Assembly: GCF_016862095.1 (NCBI RefSeq)
Contig: NZ_BOMH01000041.1
Coordinates: 62,001 to 126,000 of the forward strand
DNA from: Actinoplanes cyaneus
Lineage (GTDB): Bacteria; Actinomycetota; Actinomycetes; Mycobacteriales; Micromonosporaceae
Direction of reading: 5' to 3'
Length of the DNA: 64,000 nucleotides
Part shown: positions 9,706-18,716 of the stretch, one piece after another
Layout of the letters: the number at the start of each line of letters is the position of its first letter
Numbering within the stretch: position 1 is the stretch's first letter
Notes under the pieces: generated by a model
Databases searched by the model: none
What the model was told of the DNA's origin: nothing
Seen by the model: the letters and a program-made list of their open reading frames with translations, nothing else
Translations under genes and position numbers: made by a program

Positions 9706-10911
9706 ATGAGCTCAGTGCAGGGCCGGGGAACTCCCGGCCGGGCGGGCGTGATGCTCGCCCTCGCGACGATCGGATTCGCCGTCAACTTCTGGGCGTGGGC
9801 GCTGCTCAGCCCGCTCGCCACCCGGTTCACGGCGGCCCTGCAGCTGAGCTCGTTCCAGCAGTCGCTGCTCGTGGCGGTCCCGGTCGTGGTGGGCTCGCTG
9901 GGGCGGATCCCGGTGGGGGCGCTGACCGACCGGTTCGGCGGGCGGATCATGTTTCCGCTGGTCTCGCTGGCGACCATCGTGCCGGTGCTGTACCTCGGCC
10001 TGGCCGGTCACGACTCGCTCGCCGCGATCCTGGTCGGCGGGTTCTTCCTCGGCATCGGGGGCACCGCGTTCGCGGTCGGGGTCCCGTTCGTCAACGCCTG
10101 GTTCCCGCCGGAGCGCCGCGGTTTCGCCGTCGGGGTCTTCGGGATGGGCATGGGCGGCACCGCGATCAGCGCCCTGACCACCGTCAAGCTGGTCGACGCC
10201 GGTAGCCTGCGGACCCCGTTCCTGATCACCGCCGTGGTCCTGGCCGGCTACGCCGTGACCGCCTGGCTGGTGCTGCGCGACGCGCCGAACCGGGCCGTGC
10301 CGGCGACCCCGTTCACCGCCAGGCTCGGCGCGACCGTGCGGCTACGCATCACCTGGCAGGCGGCGGCGCTCTACTCGGTCGCCTTCGGCGGTTACGTCGC
10401 CTTCTCGGTCTACCTGCCGGCCTACCTGAAGAACGCGTACGGGCTGGCCCAGGCCGACGCCGCGAACCGGATGGCCGGGTTCGTGCTCCTCGCCGTCCTG
10501 ATGCGCCCCGCCGGTGGCTGGCTCGCCGACCGGATCGCGGCTTCGCGGGTGCTGGCGGGCAGCCTCGCCGTCGTGGTCGCCGGCGCGCTCGTGCAGTCGT
10601 TCACCCCCGGGCTGGCCCCGCTCGGCACGATCGCCTTCCTCGGCATGGCGGCGGCGCTCGGCGTCGGCAGCGGCGCCACGTTCGCCCTGGTCGCGCAGAA
10701 GGCCCCGGCCGGTCAGGTCGGCTCGGTCACCGGGGTGGTCGGCGCGGCCGGCGGGCTGGGCGGCTTCATCCCGCCGCTGGTGATGGGTTCGATCTACGGC
10801 AGCTACCACTCGTACGGGCTCGGCCTCGCCCTGCTGGCCGTCGTCGCGCTCGCCGCTCTGGCCCTGGACCTGCTCTCGGTCGGCCGGAACCGCGAGGCGG
10901 TGACGGCATGA
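9706..10911 (+). CDS. narK: NarK-type nitrate/nitrite transporter (MFS)
   Basis: This 12-helix major facilitator protein of 401 residues imports nitrate and/or exports nitrite. Both nitrate-signature glycine motifs are visible: FAVGVFGMGMGGTAIS in the first half and GVVGAAGGLGGFIPP in the second. ATG 9706 is chosen because GGAG lies just upstream and the hydrophobic first helix begins about 15 residues later; the upstream extension is repeat-derived. The stop overlaps the adhE ATG (ATGA at 10908-10911), so transporter and alcohol dehydrogenase are co-translated. A DosR-type box lies upstream. Confidence 0.92.
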   Translation: MSSVQGRGTPGRAGVMLALATIGFAVNFWAWALLSPLATRFTAALQLSSFQQSLLVAVPVVVGSLGRIPVGALTDRFGGRIMFPLVSLATIVPVLYLGLAGHDSLAAILVGGFFLGIGGTAFAVGVPFVNAWFPPERRGFAVGVFGMGMGGTAISALTTVKLVDAGSLRTPFLITAVVLAGYAVTAWLVLRDAPNRAVPATPFTARLGATVRLRITWQAAALYSVAFGGYVAFSVYLPAYLKNAYGLAQADAANRMAGFVLLAVLMRPAGGWLADRIAASRVLAGSLAVVVAGALVQSFTPGLAPLGTIAFLGMAAALGVGSGATFALVAQKAPAGQVGSVTGVVGAAGGLGGFIPPLVMGSIYGSYHSYGLGLALLAVVALAALALDLLSVGRNREAVTA

Positions 10912-13613
10912 GCAAGTCTGCGAGCGCAGTTTCCGACCCCCGGCCGACGCCGGAACGCAGCGGAGATCTGAGCACCGACCACAACATCGTGACGATCAGT
11001 GAGGAAAAGACGATGGACGTCGACGTCAGCATCATGGTGGACGCTCTGGTGACCGCCGGGCTGAAGGCCCTCTCCGACTACGACGCGTTCGACCAGGAGA
11101 GGATCGACCACATCGTCAAGAAGGCCTCAGTCGCGGCCCTGGACCGGCACGCCGCGCTCGCGCGCCTCGCCGTCGAGGAGACCGGCCGGGGCGTCTTCGA
11201 GGACAAGGCGGTGAAGAACATCTTCGCCTGCGAGCATGTCACGCACAGCATGGCGAAGGTCCGCACGGTCGGCGTGATCAGCGCGGACGACATCACCGGG
11301 ATCACCGAGATCGCCGACCCGGTGGGGGTGGTCGCCGGCATCACCCCGGTCACCAACCCGACCTCCACCACGATCTTCAAGGCACTGCTGGCCCTCAAGA
11401 CCCGCAACCCGATCGTCTTCGCGTTCCACCCGTCCGCGCAGCGGTGCAGCGCCGAGGCGGCCCGGGTCGTGCGGGACGCCGCGATCGCCGCCGGGGCCCC
11501 GGAGAACTGCATCCAGTGGATCGACCAGCCGTCAGTCGAGGCCACCACGGCGCTCATGCATCACCCGGGCGTCGCCACGATCCTGGCGACGGGCGGCAAC
11601 GCCATGGTCCGGGCGGCGTACTCGGCGGGCAAACCCGCGCTCGGCGTCGGCGCCGGCAACGTTCCCGCGTACGTCGAGAGCAGCGCCAAGCTGCAGCGCG
11701 CCGTCAACGACATCGTGCTGTCCAAGTCGTTCGACAACGGCATGATCTGCGCCTCCGAGCAGGCCGCGATCATCGACGACGCGATCTACGACGCGGCGCT
11801 CGCCGAGTTCCGGGGGCTGCACGCGTACGTCGTCTCGCCGCAAGAGAAGCGCCTGCTGGAGGAGTTCATCTTCGGCACGGCCGCGCACGGGGCCGGCTGT
11901 GACGGCGCGAAGCTCAACCCGGCGGTGGTCGGCCGGAGCGCGGCGTGGGTGGCCGAGCACGCCGGGTTCACGGTCCCGGACGGCACGTCGATCATCCTGG
12001 CCGAGGTCGGTGAGGTCGGGCCGAACGAGCCGCTGACCCGGGAGAAGCTGTGCCCGGTCCTCGCCGTGCTGCGCGCCGGCTCGCGCGAGGAGGGGTTGCG
12101 CGCCGCCACCGCGATGGTCGAGTTCCACGGGCTCGGCCACAGCGCTGTCATCCACACCGAGGACGAGGAGCTGGCCGTCGAGTTCGGCAAACGGGTCAAG
12201 GCCGTACGCGTGATCTGGAACTCGCCGGCCTCGCAGGGAGGGATCGGCGACATGTACAACGCTTTCCTTCCGTCGTTGACGCTCGGGTGCGGCAGTTACG
12301 GGCACAACTCGGTGTCGAACAACGTCTCGGCGGTGAACCTGATCAACGTCAAGCGGATCGGCCGGCGCACCAACAACCTGCAGTGGTTCAAGGTGCCCTC
12401 CAAGATCTACTTCGAGCCGTACGCCATCCGGTACCTCACCGACATGCCCGGCGTCGAGCGCGTCACGATCGTGACCGACGAGCACATGACCCGGCTCGGC
12501 TTCGTCGAGCGCATCGACCGGGTGCTGCAGAACCGTCCGAACCGGGTGGTCGTGCAGATCATCGACGACGTGGAGCCCGAACCCCGGATGACCACCGTCG
12601 AGCGCGGCGCCGAGCTGATGCGCTCGTTCCGCCCCGACACGATCATCGCGCTCGGCGGCGGCTCGGCGATGGACGCGGCCAAGGTGATGTGGCTCAAGTA
12701 CGAGCACCCGGAGATCGACTTCGACGACATGCGGGAGAAGTTCTTCGACATCCGCAAGCGGGCGTTCGCGTTCCCGACGCTCGGCGAGAAGGCACAACTG
12801 GTCTGCGTCCCGACGACCTCCGGGACCGGGGCGGAGGTGACCCCGTTCGCGGTGATCACCGACCACCGGACCGGCAAGAAGTATCCCCTCGCCGACTACG
12901 CACTCACCCCGACCGTCGCCATCGTCGACCCGTCCCTGACCGCGAGCCTGCCCCGGGTGATCGCCGCCGACAGCGGCTTCGACGCGCTGACCCACGCGAT
13001 CGAGGCGTACGTGTCGGTCTACGCCAACGACTTCACCGACGGTCTCGCCCTGCAGGCCATCCGGCTCATCTTCGCCAACCTGGAGAAGTCGGTGGTGCAC
13101 GGCGACGCCGAGGCGCGGGAACGGATGCACAACGCCGGCACGATCGCCGGGATGGCGTTCGGCAGCGCGTTCCTCGGCATCGTGCACGCCATGTCGCACA
13201 CGCTCGGCGCCACGTTCCACATCGCGCACGGGCGCACCAACGCGGTGCTGCTGCCGCCCGTCATCCGCTACAACGGCAGCACCCCGTCGAAGCTGTCCGG
13301 CTGGCCGAAGTACGAGAGCTACCGCGCGCCGGAGCGCTTCGCCGACATCGCCGGCCTGCTCGGCCTGCCGGCGGCCACCCCGGCCGAGGCGGTCGCCGCG
13401 CTCGCCGAGGCCGTCGAGCGGCTGCGCGACGCCGTCGGGATCGAGCCCAGCTTCGCCGCGCTCGGCGTTGACGAGCGGGCCTTCCTGGCCGCCCTGCCGC
13501 AACAGGCCCTCAACGCGTACGAGGACCAGTGCGCCCCGGCGAACCCGCGCATGCCGATGCTCGACGACATGCAGGGCCTGATGCGCGCCGCCTACTACGG
13601 CGAGCCGCGCTGA
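10908..13613 (+). CDS. adhE: bifunctional acetaldehyde-CoA/alcohol dehydrogenase
   Basis: AdhE reduces acetyl-CoA to acetaldehyde and then to ethanol with NADH, re-oxidising cofactor during fermentation. The 901 residues comprise an N-terminal aldehyde dehydrogenase with catalytic Cys281 (SFDNGMICASEQ) and a C-terminal iron-dependent alcohol dehydrogenase. The latter shows GGGSAMDAAK for NAD binding and metal ligands in DSGFDALTHAIE (Asp692, His696) and MSHTLGATFHIAHGR. A non-conserved ~35-residue N-terminal extension precedes the homologous part, so a downstream start (MDVDVSIMVDAL, about 11012) is possible. Coupling to narK is unusual; functionally it pairs with the pflB gene, which would supply acetyl-CoA. 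Confidence 0.95.
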   Translation: MSKSASAVSDPRPTPERSGDLSTDHNIVTISEEKTMDVDVSIMVDALVTAGLKALSDYDAFDQERIDHIVKKASVAALDRHAALARLAVEETGRGVFEDKAVKNIFACEHVTHSMAKVRTVGVISADDITGITEIADPVGVVAGITPVTNPTSTTIFKALLALKTRNPIVFAFHPSAQRCSAEAARVVRDAAIAAGAPENCIQWIDQPSVEATTALMHHPGVATILATGGNAMVRAAYSAGKPALGVGAGNVPAYVESSAKLQRAVNDIVLSKSFDNGMICASEQAAIIDDAIYDAALAEFRGLHAYVVSPQEKRLLEEFIFGTAAHGAGCDGAKLNPAVVGRSAAWVAEHAGFTVPDGTSIILAEVGEVGPNEPLTREKLCPVLAVLRAGSREEGLRAATAMVEFHGLGHSAVIHTEDEELAVEFGKRVKAVRVIWNSPASQGGIGDMYNAFLPSLTLGCGSYGHNSVSNNVSAVNLINVKRIGRRTNNLQWFKVPSKIYFEPYAIRYLTDMPGVERVTIVTDEHMTRLGFVERIDRVLQNRPNRVVVQIIDDVEPEPRMTTVERGAELMRSFRPDTIIALGGGSAMDAAKVMWLKYEHPEIDFDDMREKFFDIRKRAFAFPTLGEKAQLVCVPTTSGTGAEVTPFAVITDHRTGKKYPLADYALTPTVAIVDPSLTASLPRVIAADSGFDALTHAIEAYVSVYANDFTDGLALQAIRLIFANLEKSVVHGDAEARERMHNAGTIAGMAFGSAFLGIVHAMSHTLGATFHIAHGRTNAVLLPPVIRYNGSTPSKLSGWPKYESYRAPERFADIAGLLGLPAATPAEAVAALAEAVERLRDAVGIEPSFAALGVDERAFLAALPQQALNAYEDQCAPANPRMPMLDDMQGLMRAAYYGEPR

Positions 13614-13645
13614 GGCTTTCCCCGCCACCCCGGCGCGATACGCAG

Positions 13646-13761
13646 GGCCGGCTCTCCTGGTGGCCGAACAGCCGTCATGAGGGCCGGCCGCGGTTCTGCG
13701 GAGGCCGGCTGGTTCTGGTGGTCGTTATGAGGCACGAATAACGACCACCAGAACCAGCCGG
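13646..13761. repeat. tandem intergenic hairpins, family A
   Basis: An imperfect 11-bp hairpin (13646-13656 with 13679-13689) is followed by a perfect 24-bp stem (13705-13728 with 13738-13761) closing the 9-nt loop GAGGCACGA. The same loop and flanking TTAT/ATA recur with a different stem sequence at 39665-39714, and a relative lies at 19518-19605. It is 33 bp after the adhE stop and may act as a terminator, though no T-run follows. The rest of the 13614-14025 gap shows no gene I can support. Confidence 0.85.
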
Positions 13762-14025
13762 AAGGGTGAGTCGCGCTGCGGGCCTGGACCGTCGCCACCG
13801 TCGCGGGGGTTCACGGGCGGGCGAGTGCCCTCCGGCCGGCGGCCTGCACGGGTCTGCTGCTTTGACCGGAACCACCCACGGACGTCGCCCTTGCGGGTTT
13901 CGCGTTCTGGGCCGCCCGCGGCCCTGCGAAGCCCGGAAGGGTCCCCGCGGGAGCGACGGTCTGTACCCCCGCGGAGAGAGGCAAGGAAGAAGTTGACCTT
14001 GATCTTCGATCTGGCCCGGAGCGGG

Positions 14026-15675
14026 TCAGCGAGGCGGCTCGGGGGTGGGCGAGCTCGTCGGGCAGGGGGTGCCGCGCAGCAGGGAGTAACGGGCCTCGAT
14101 CGTGTACGTGCCGGCCGCCTGCGCGACGAGCTCGGTCCAGGAGCCGTTCTGGGCGAGGCAGGCGTTGGGCGTGGAGCCGTGGATGGCCAGCCACGGTGAC
14201 CAGGCGATCCGCAGCAGGGTCGTGCCGGGGCCGGGCAGGTGGACGGTGACCGCGGCCGGGCCGGCGTAGGTGACGGTCGCCGGGGTGGAGGCGAGCGGGT
14301 CGGAGCCCTCGACCTGGTAGATCCGCCAGTTCTGGTCCTCCCAGACCATCGGCAGCCATGATTGGCCGGCCGTGATGATGCGGGCCTCGGCGATCCCCGC
14401 GTCGTCCGGCTCCGCGGTGGGCAGCACGACGAAACCCACACTCCAGTTGTGCAGCCAGGTGCGATACGACTCCGCGGTCAGAGTGCCGTCGTAGAACAGC
14501 GGGTTGCGGTGGACGTCGGCCTGCCGGTTCCAGCCGCGGGCCAGGTTCACGTGCGGGGCGAGGCTGACCGCCTCCCAATGGGTCCGCAGCGGCACCACCT
14601 CGACGCGCCCCTGCTCGGCGCGCAGCCGTTTGAGGACGTCGACCAGTGGCTGGGCGGCGGCGACGGTGGCGGGGGCGTTCCTCGTGCGCGCGTAGTCGGC
14701 GAGCGGCTGGATGACGGTCCACGTGGCGAGAGCGGTGGCGATGACGTACGTCACCAGCGTCTTCGCCCTGCGGGGTGTGCTGACCGCCGCGGCGCAGATC
14801 AGGAAAGCGGCACTGAGCAGCACCGCGAGCCGCTCGACGTTGCTGCCGATCGGGGTGGGCAGGACCCAGCACAGCGCGACGCCGAGCGCGTAGACCCAGG
14901 CGCCGGCCCGGACCGTGCGCCAGCCCGCCGGGATCAGCACGGCGACGGCGACCGCGGCACCGACCGTGACCAGCGCGGCGTACCACGGGAACGGTTGCAC
15001 GCCGGAGAACGGGAACAGCATCGTCGTCGCGCCGATCACCGCGGGCGGGCCGGCTCCGAGCCAGAGCCCGTGCCGCCGGCGGCCGCTCAGGAACATCGCC
15101 GCGGCCAGGACCTCGATGAACAGGCCGGCGACCGGGCTGCCCAGGGTGGCGACCGTGCCGAGAACCGCCGCGGCGACCGGCCGGGGACGGTGGCGGCCGG
15201 TTCCGTTCAGCGAACAGATCGCCGCGGCGAGAGCGAAGAGCAGGCCGATGAGGTACGTCACCCGGCCCGCAGCGAGATTGCCCCAGACGGCCACCGCCAT
15301 CCACAGGGCCGGCACCAGCGGCCGCGGGAAGCCCGAGCGCAGCAGCACGTAGCCGGCCAGGAACGCGGTGCCCGTGCAGACCAGGACGCCCGTGGTGCGG
15401 ACGCCGAGCCAGGCCATCAGGTACGGCGAGATGACGCTGTACGACGCCGGGTGCATGCCGCCGTACCACGACAGGTTGTAGGCCGAGCCCGGGTGGTGCC
15501 GGACGAACGAGGTCCACGCGTACTGAGCGGCGAGATCACCGGCGTCCCGGGCCAGCCAGAAACCCCAGATGAGGCTGAGCACACCGGCGAGCGAGCCCGC
15601 CACCACGTCGGGCCTGCGCCACCAGCGGGGCAGGGCGACAGGCGGGCCTGCAGAGGCGCGGTCCAGGAGCACCAT
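14026..15675 (-). CDS. polytopic membrane protein, glycosyltransferase-like (GT-C-type guess)
   Basis: About 549 residues with roughly ten hydrophobic helices over the first ~330 residues, then a soluble, presumably extracellular, C-terminal domain ending in a Pro-rich tail. The layout (long helical bundle, an early acidic loop with WYGGMHPASYSVISPYLMAW, exported C-terminal domain) resembles actinobacterial membrane glycosyltransferases or MFS-like unknowns, but I see no decisive motif. The start is uncertain: ATG 15675 (MVLLDRASAG) or an upstream GTG at 15750. Neither has a strong ribosome site. It diverges from the inositol-monophosphatase-like gene. Confidence 0.7.
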   Translation of the reverse strand: MVLLDRASAGPPVALPRWWRRPDVVAGSLAGVLSLIWGFWLARDAGDLAAQYAWTSFVRHHPGSAYNLSWYGGMHPASYSVISPYLMAWLGVRTTGVLVCTGTAFLAGYVLLRSGFPRPLVPALWMAVAVWGNLAAGRVTYLIGLLFALAAAICSLNGTGRHRPRPVAAAVLGTVATLGSPVAGLFIEVLAAAMFLSGRRRHGLWLGAGPPAVIGATTMLFPFSGVQPFPWYAALVTVGAAVAVAVLIPAGWRTVRAGAWVYALGVALCWVLPTPIGSNVERLAVLLSAAFLICAAAVSTPRRAKTLVTYVIATALATWTVIQPLADYARTRNAPATVAAAQPLVDVLKRLRAEQGRVEVVPLRTHWEAVSLAPHVNLARGWNRQADVHRNPLFYDGTLTAESYRTWLHNWSVGFVVLPTAEPDDAGIAEARIITAGQSWLPMVWEDQNWRIYQVEGSDPLASTPATVTYAGPAAVTVHLPGPGTTLLRIAWSPWLAIHGSTPNACLAQNGSWTELVAQAAGTYTIEARYSLLRGTPCPTSSPTPEPPR

Positions 15676-15795
15676 GGGGTTCGTTGTTCCGTTCGTCCCG
15701 TTTCTGCCGGCGGCGAGGAACAGGACCGGCTCGGCCGCAGACCGTAACACCTGCGCGCCCGATTTCGGTCACCCGCCGTCCGATACCGTGCCGGA

Positions 15796-16572
15796 ATGGA
15801 CCGAGATCTGCACGCCGCCCGTGACCTCGTCGCCGGCCTCGCCGAACGCGCCGGCCGCCTGCAACTCGACCGCCGCGGCACGCTGCGCGTCGGCGCGCCG
15901 AAGGCGCACGTCAACGATGTCGTCTCGGACGTCGACATCGCCAGTGAGCAGCTGATCGTGGACGCGATCCGGGCGGCCTGGCCGGACGACGCGGTGCAGG
16001 CCGAGGAGGGGCACGGCCGGGACGGGACGAGCGGCTGGACGTGGATCGTCGACCCGCTCGACGGCACCCGCAACTACATCAGCCGGACCGGGCCGTGGTC
16101 GGTCTGCATCGCGCTGCGGCAGCAGGACCAGCTCCGGATGGCAGTCGTGCACGAGCCGGTCGCCGGGGAGACGTTCAGCGCGATCGACGGCGGCGGCGCG
16201 TTCCTCAACGGCGGGCCGCTCGTCGCACCGGCCGGGGTGCCGCTGGAGAAGGCGCTGGTCGGGGTCAGCTTCCAGCCGAACCCGGCGACCAAGGAGCGGG
16301 CGGCGCGGGTCGTCCGGGAGTTGCTCCCGGTGGTCGGTGACATCCGGCGGCTGCCGGCCGCTCTGAACCTCGTCTACCAGGCGGCGGGACGCCTCGACGG
16401 CGGGCTGGCCCTGGACACGTTCCTGTGGGACATCGCGGCCGGGGCGCTGATCGCCCGGGAGGCCGGCATCGTCCTCGGCGGTCACGGGCCGGACTTCTCC
16501 ACCGAGCTGACGATCGGGGCCGCGCCGTCGCTCTGGCCCGAGCTGTCGGAACGGGTGCGCGCCGCCGCCTGA
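15796..16572 (+). CDS. inositol monophosphatase family protein
   Basis: A magnesium-dependent, lithium-sensitive-type phosphatase of 258 residues. Metal-binding motifs are visible: Glu-Glu in VQAEEGHG, WIVDPLDGTRNYI (the DPLDGT signature) and WDIAAGALIAREAG near the C-terminus. Likely substrates are myo-inositol phosphate or histidinol phosphate; the sequence alone does not decide. The 3' end merges into a degenerate tandem repeat that continues past the stop. It stands alone and diverges from the membrane protein gene. Confidence 0.9.
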   Translation: MDRDLHAARDLVAGLAERAGRLQLDRRGTLRVGAPKAHVNDVVSDVDIASEQLIVDAIRAAWPDDAVQAEEGHGRDGTSGWTWIVDPLDGTRNYISRTGPWSVCIALRQQDQLRMAVVHEPVAGETFSAIDGGGAFLNGGPLVAPAGVPLEKALVGVSFQPNPATKERAARVVRELLPVVGDIRRLPAALNLVYQAAGRLDGGLALDTFLWDIAAGALIAREAGIVLGGHGPDFSTELTIGAAPSLWPELSERVRAAA

Positions 16573-16755
16573 CGCCCCGGGCCGGACAAAGCCGCCGCCC
16601 GACGCGGGGCCGGACAAGGCCGCCGCCCGACGCAGGGGCCGGACAAGGCCGCCGCCTGACACGCGGGCCTGCGGGTCAGACAACGCTGCTGTCTGACGCG
16701 CGGGCCGGCGGGTCACATGGCGCTGCGGCCCGACGCGGGCCGGCGGGTCACACCG
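16561..16755. repeat. degenerate GC-rich tandem repeat
   Basis: About six copies of a 28-36 bp unit with the core GCCGCCGCCYGACGC-(G)GGGCCGG. They start in the last codons of the inositol-monophosphatase-like gene and run through the intergenic gap. The first three units share the spacer ACAAGGCC; later units diverge to GGCGGGTCACA. This accounts for most of the gap to the next gene. Confidence 0.7.
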
Positions 16756-16785
16756 CGCCGGCTCCCGGCGCGCGGACCGGTGGGG

Positions 16786-17079
16786 TCAGGGAGTGTCGCC
16801 GGCGGCGGGACGCTGCCGCGGGTGGTTCAGCGGTGCGAGCTGCACGGTCCACGTGCGGGCGGCGCCGATCGTCTCGCCGGCGCGGCAGAGCAGATCGCAC
16901 CCCATCTGCGTGGTGCCCTCGGCGAAGGCGCGGTTGATCACGCTGATCGCCTTCGGGTGGTCGCCCGCTTCGAGAGCCTGGTCGAGCGCGGTCGTCAAGA
17001 CCCGGGCGAGCGCGGCGTGGAAGTTCGCCGCTCCCCTGTCCCGCAGGTTTCTGGTGGTGACCGTGGGCATCACTGACAC
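16786..17079 (-). CDS. small hypothetical protein
   Basis: About 97 residues from GTG 17079, which has GAGGAG 9 nt upstream (17089-17094); ATG 17070 is an alternative in the same frame. The core (TTRNLRDRGAANFHAALARV, then DHPKAISVINRAFAEGTTQ and CDLLCRAGE) looks helical and real, with two cysteines. I do not recognise the family. It is single and convergent with the preceding gene. Confidence 0.55.
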   Translation of the reverse strand: MSVMPTVTTRNLRDRGAANFHAALARVLTTALDQALEAGDHPKAISVINRAFAEGTTQMGCDLLCRAGETIGAARTWTVQLAPLNHPRQRPAAGDTP

Positions 17080-17259
17080 GAGGTGGATCTCCTCTGATCT
17101 CGGTGGAGCGACCCCGGCGGATCGAGCCCCCGTCAACCCTACGCGCCACCTCGCCGGAAAACGCTGTTCACGGGCGCTCGATATCCCGATGAGCGCTGTG
17201 ACGGCGGTCGCTTCGGTGGAATACGCGGCGGGCGGCGGGTTTTGTGCTACGTTCGTCCC

Positions 17260-17417
17260 GTTGCAGTTTTGATTTCCGTAGACGTTTTCGGCGCCTGTTG
17301 GGTCATCTGAGCCCGGCGGGCGCTTTTCGTTTGTCGTGTCGGTTCGACGCGGGCGATCAACGCGGCGGCGTCCGATTCCGCATCCCGCGGTCTCGAACAG
17401 CCTGCGAAGGGGCAGAC
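17260..17417 (+). promoter_or_regulatory. long leader of the cold-shock gene
   Basis: The region upstream of the cold-shock ATG is unusually T-rich for this genome (GTTGCAGTTTTGATTTCC around 17260-17277, then GACGTTTTCGG) and contains no gene. Cold-shock mRNAs commonly carry long structured leaders that refold with temperature, so this is a candidate. The transcription start is not identified; a TTGTGCTACGTTC stretch near 17240 is a possible promoter. Confidence 0.4.
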
Positions 17418-17621
17418 ATGGTTACCGGTACCGTGAAGTGGTTCAACGGCGACAAGGGCTTCGGTTTCATCAGCCAGGACGACGGCGGCCCGGACGTCTT
17501 CGCCCATTTCTCGGCGATCTCGGCGAGCGGTTTCCGCAGCCTCGACGAGAATCAGCGCGTGGAGTTCGACATCACGCAGGGCCAGAAGGGCCCGCAGGCG
17601 GAGAACATTCGCACGCTCTGA
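17418..17621 (+). CDS. cold-shock domain protein (CspA family)
   Basis: A 67-residue single cold-shock domain that binds single-stranded nucleic acid and melts mRNA structure. The RNP1 motif KGFGFIS and RNP2 motif VFAHFSAI are intact, with the typical start MVTGTVKWFN. GAAGGGG lies upstream of ATG 17418. It is monocistronic with a long leader and a terminator hairpin downstream. Confidence 0.95.
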   Translation: MVTGTVKWFNGDKGFGFISQDDGGPDVFAHFSAISASGFRSLDENQRVEFDITQGQKGPQAENIRTL

Positions 17622-17637
17622 TCCACGCACTACATTT

Positions 17638-17671
17638 CGGCGGTCCGACTGGTTCAGCGGGCCGCCGTTTT
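17638..17671 (+). terminator. intrinsic terminator after the cold-shock gene
   Basis: A nine-base-pair stem CGGCGGTCC / GGGCCGCCG (one G-T pair, 12-nt loop) is followed directly by TTTT. It lies 16 nt after the stop, one of the few classical terminators in the window. Confidence 0.75.
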
Positions 17672-17721
17672 GGTGTCTCCGGTTCACATTCCACCGGCTG
17701 GCCGGCGGATCCGTGATCGGC

Positions 17722-17822
17722 TGCGCCGCCCACCCGCGCGCCCGCGCCCGCCCACGCCCGGCCCGCCCACGCACGCCCGGCCCGCCCACGCCCGCGGCCG
17801 CGGCCGCGCCCGGCCAGCCCGC
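17722..17822 (-). other. strand-biased C3/G3 tract, potential G-quadruplex
   Basis: At least a dozen CCC runs with short spacers (repeating CCGCCCACGCCCGG) occupy this stretch on the plus strand. The minus strand, which is downstream of the LysR stop, is therefore G3-rich and could form G-quadruplexes in DNA or in the LysR mRNA tail. No gene lies in the 17672-17845 gap. Confidence 0.5.
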
Positions 17823-17845
17823 GGCCGCGCCCGGCTCGCGCCCGC

Positions 17846-18706
17846 TCAGCCGGCTCGCCCGGCTGGTGGGGCCGCGACCGTGGCCGAGGCGACCTGGGCC
17901 GCCAACGCCGCGAACTCGTCGATCAGCGGGTTGCGCCGCCCGGCCGGCCAGGCCAGGCAGACCTGGTTGTCCGCGATGTCGTCGATGCGGGCGCTGGTCA
18001 CGTCGGGCCGGGTGTAGAAGGTCATCGTCGACAACGGCAGCACCGCCACGCCGCGCCCGGCCGCCACATGCTCCAGCTTCTCCTCGACCGCCAGGGCCGG
18101 CACCGGCACGGCCGTGACCGTGGCGACCCGCGCCCACTCCGGCACCGCGGCCGGATCCTGCAGCAGGGGCTCGGCGGCCAGGTCGGCGATCCGCACGGAT
18201 TCCTTGCCTGCCAGCCGATGCCCGGCCGGCAGCGCCACCACGCGCGGCTCGCTGAAGAGCGGCCGCACCGTCAGCCCGCGACGGTCGGCCGGCAACCGCA
18301 GGTAGCTGACGTCGGCACGGCCGTCGTGCAGCACCTCCACCTGGTCGTTCCAGGCGGTGCGCAGCACCTCGACGCTCAGGTCCGGATGCCGCTCGCGCAG
18401 CCGGCGCACGGCGCCGGTGACGATCAGGCCCGGCATGAACGCGACCACGAAACGGTCGGCTCCGGCCACCCGCTGCCGCACCGCGTCGGCCGCCGCGAGC
18501 AGAGCGGGGGCCTCGGCCAGCAAACGGTGCCCGGCCGTGGTCAGCTCCGTCGACCGGTGGTCGCGGCGGAACAGCTGGGCGCGCAGTTCGGTTTCCAGCG
18601 CGCGGATCTGCCGGGACAGCACCGGCTGCGCGATGTGCAGCTCGGCTGCGGCCCGCCCGAAGTGCAGGTGCCGGGCGACCGCCACGAAGTAACGCAGTTT
18701 GCGCAA
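17846..18706 (-). CDS. LysR-family transcriptional regulator
   Basis: About 286 residues: an N-terminal winged helix-turn-helix (LRYFVAVARHLHFGRAAAELHIAQPVLSRQIRALE) and a periplasmic-binding-protein-like effector domain. The start is probably TTG 18706, since no ATG or GTG lies in the right place; upstream CTG codons cannot be excluded. It diverges from an SDR gene across an 83-bp gap containing a T-N11-A dyad, the normal layout for LysR autoregulation and control of its neighbour. Confidence 0.9.
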   Translation of the reverse strand: MRKLRYFVAVARHLHFGRAAAELHIAQPVLSRQIRALETELRAQLFRRDHRSTELTTAGHRLLAEAPALLAAADAVRQRVAGADRFVVAFMPGLIVTGAVRRLRERHPDLSVEVLRTAWNDQVEVLHDGRADVSYLRLPADRRGLTVRPLFSEPRVVALPAGHRLAGKESVRIADLAAEPLLQDPAAVPEWARVATVTAVPVPALAVEEKLEHVAAGRGVAVLPLSTMTFYTRPDVTSARIDDIADNQVCLAWPAGRRNPLIDEFAALAAQVASATVAAPPAGRAG

Positions 18707-18716
18707 GTCCAGGTCG

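Noticed and set aside
13725..14441. Minus-strand frame crossing the 13.7 kb hairpin into the membrane protein gene
   Set aside because: Arg/Pro/Ser-rich translation typical of a wrong frame; it overlaps the hairpin and a better supported gene.
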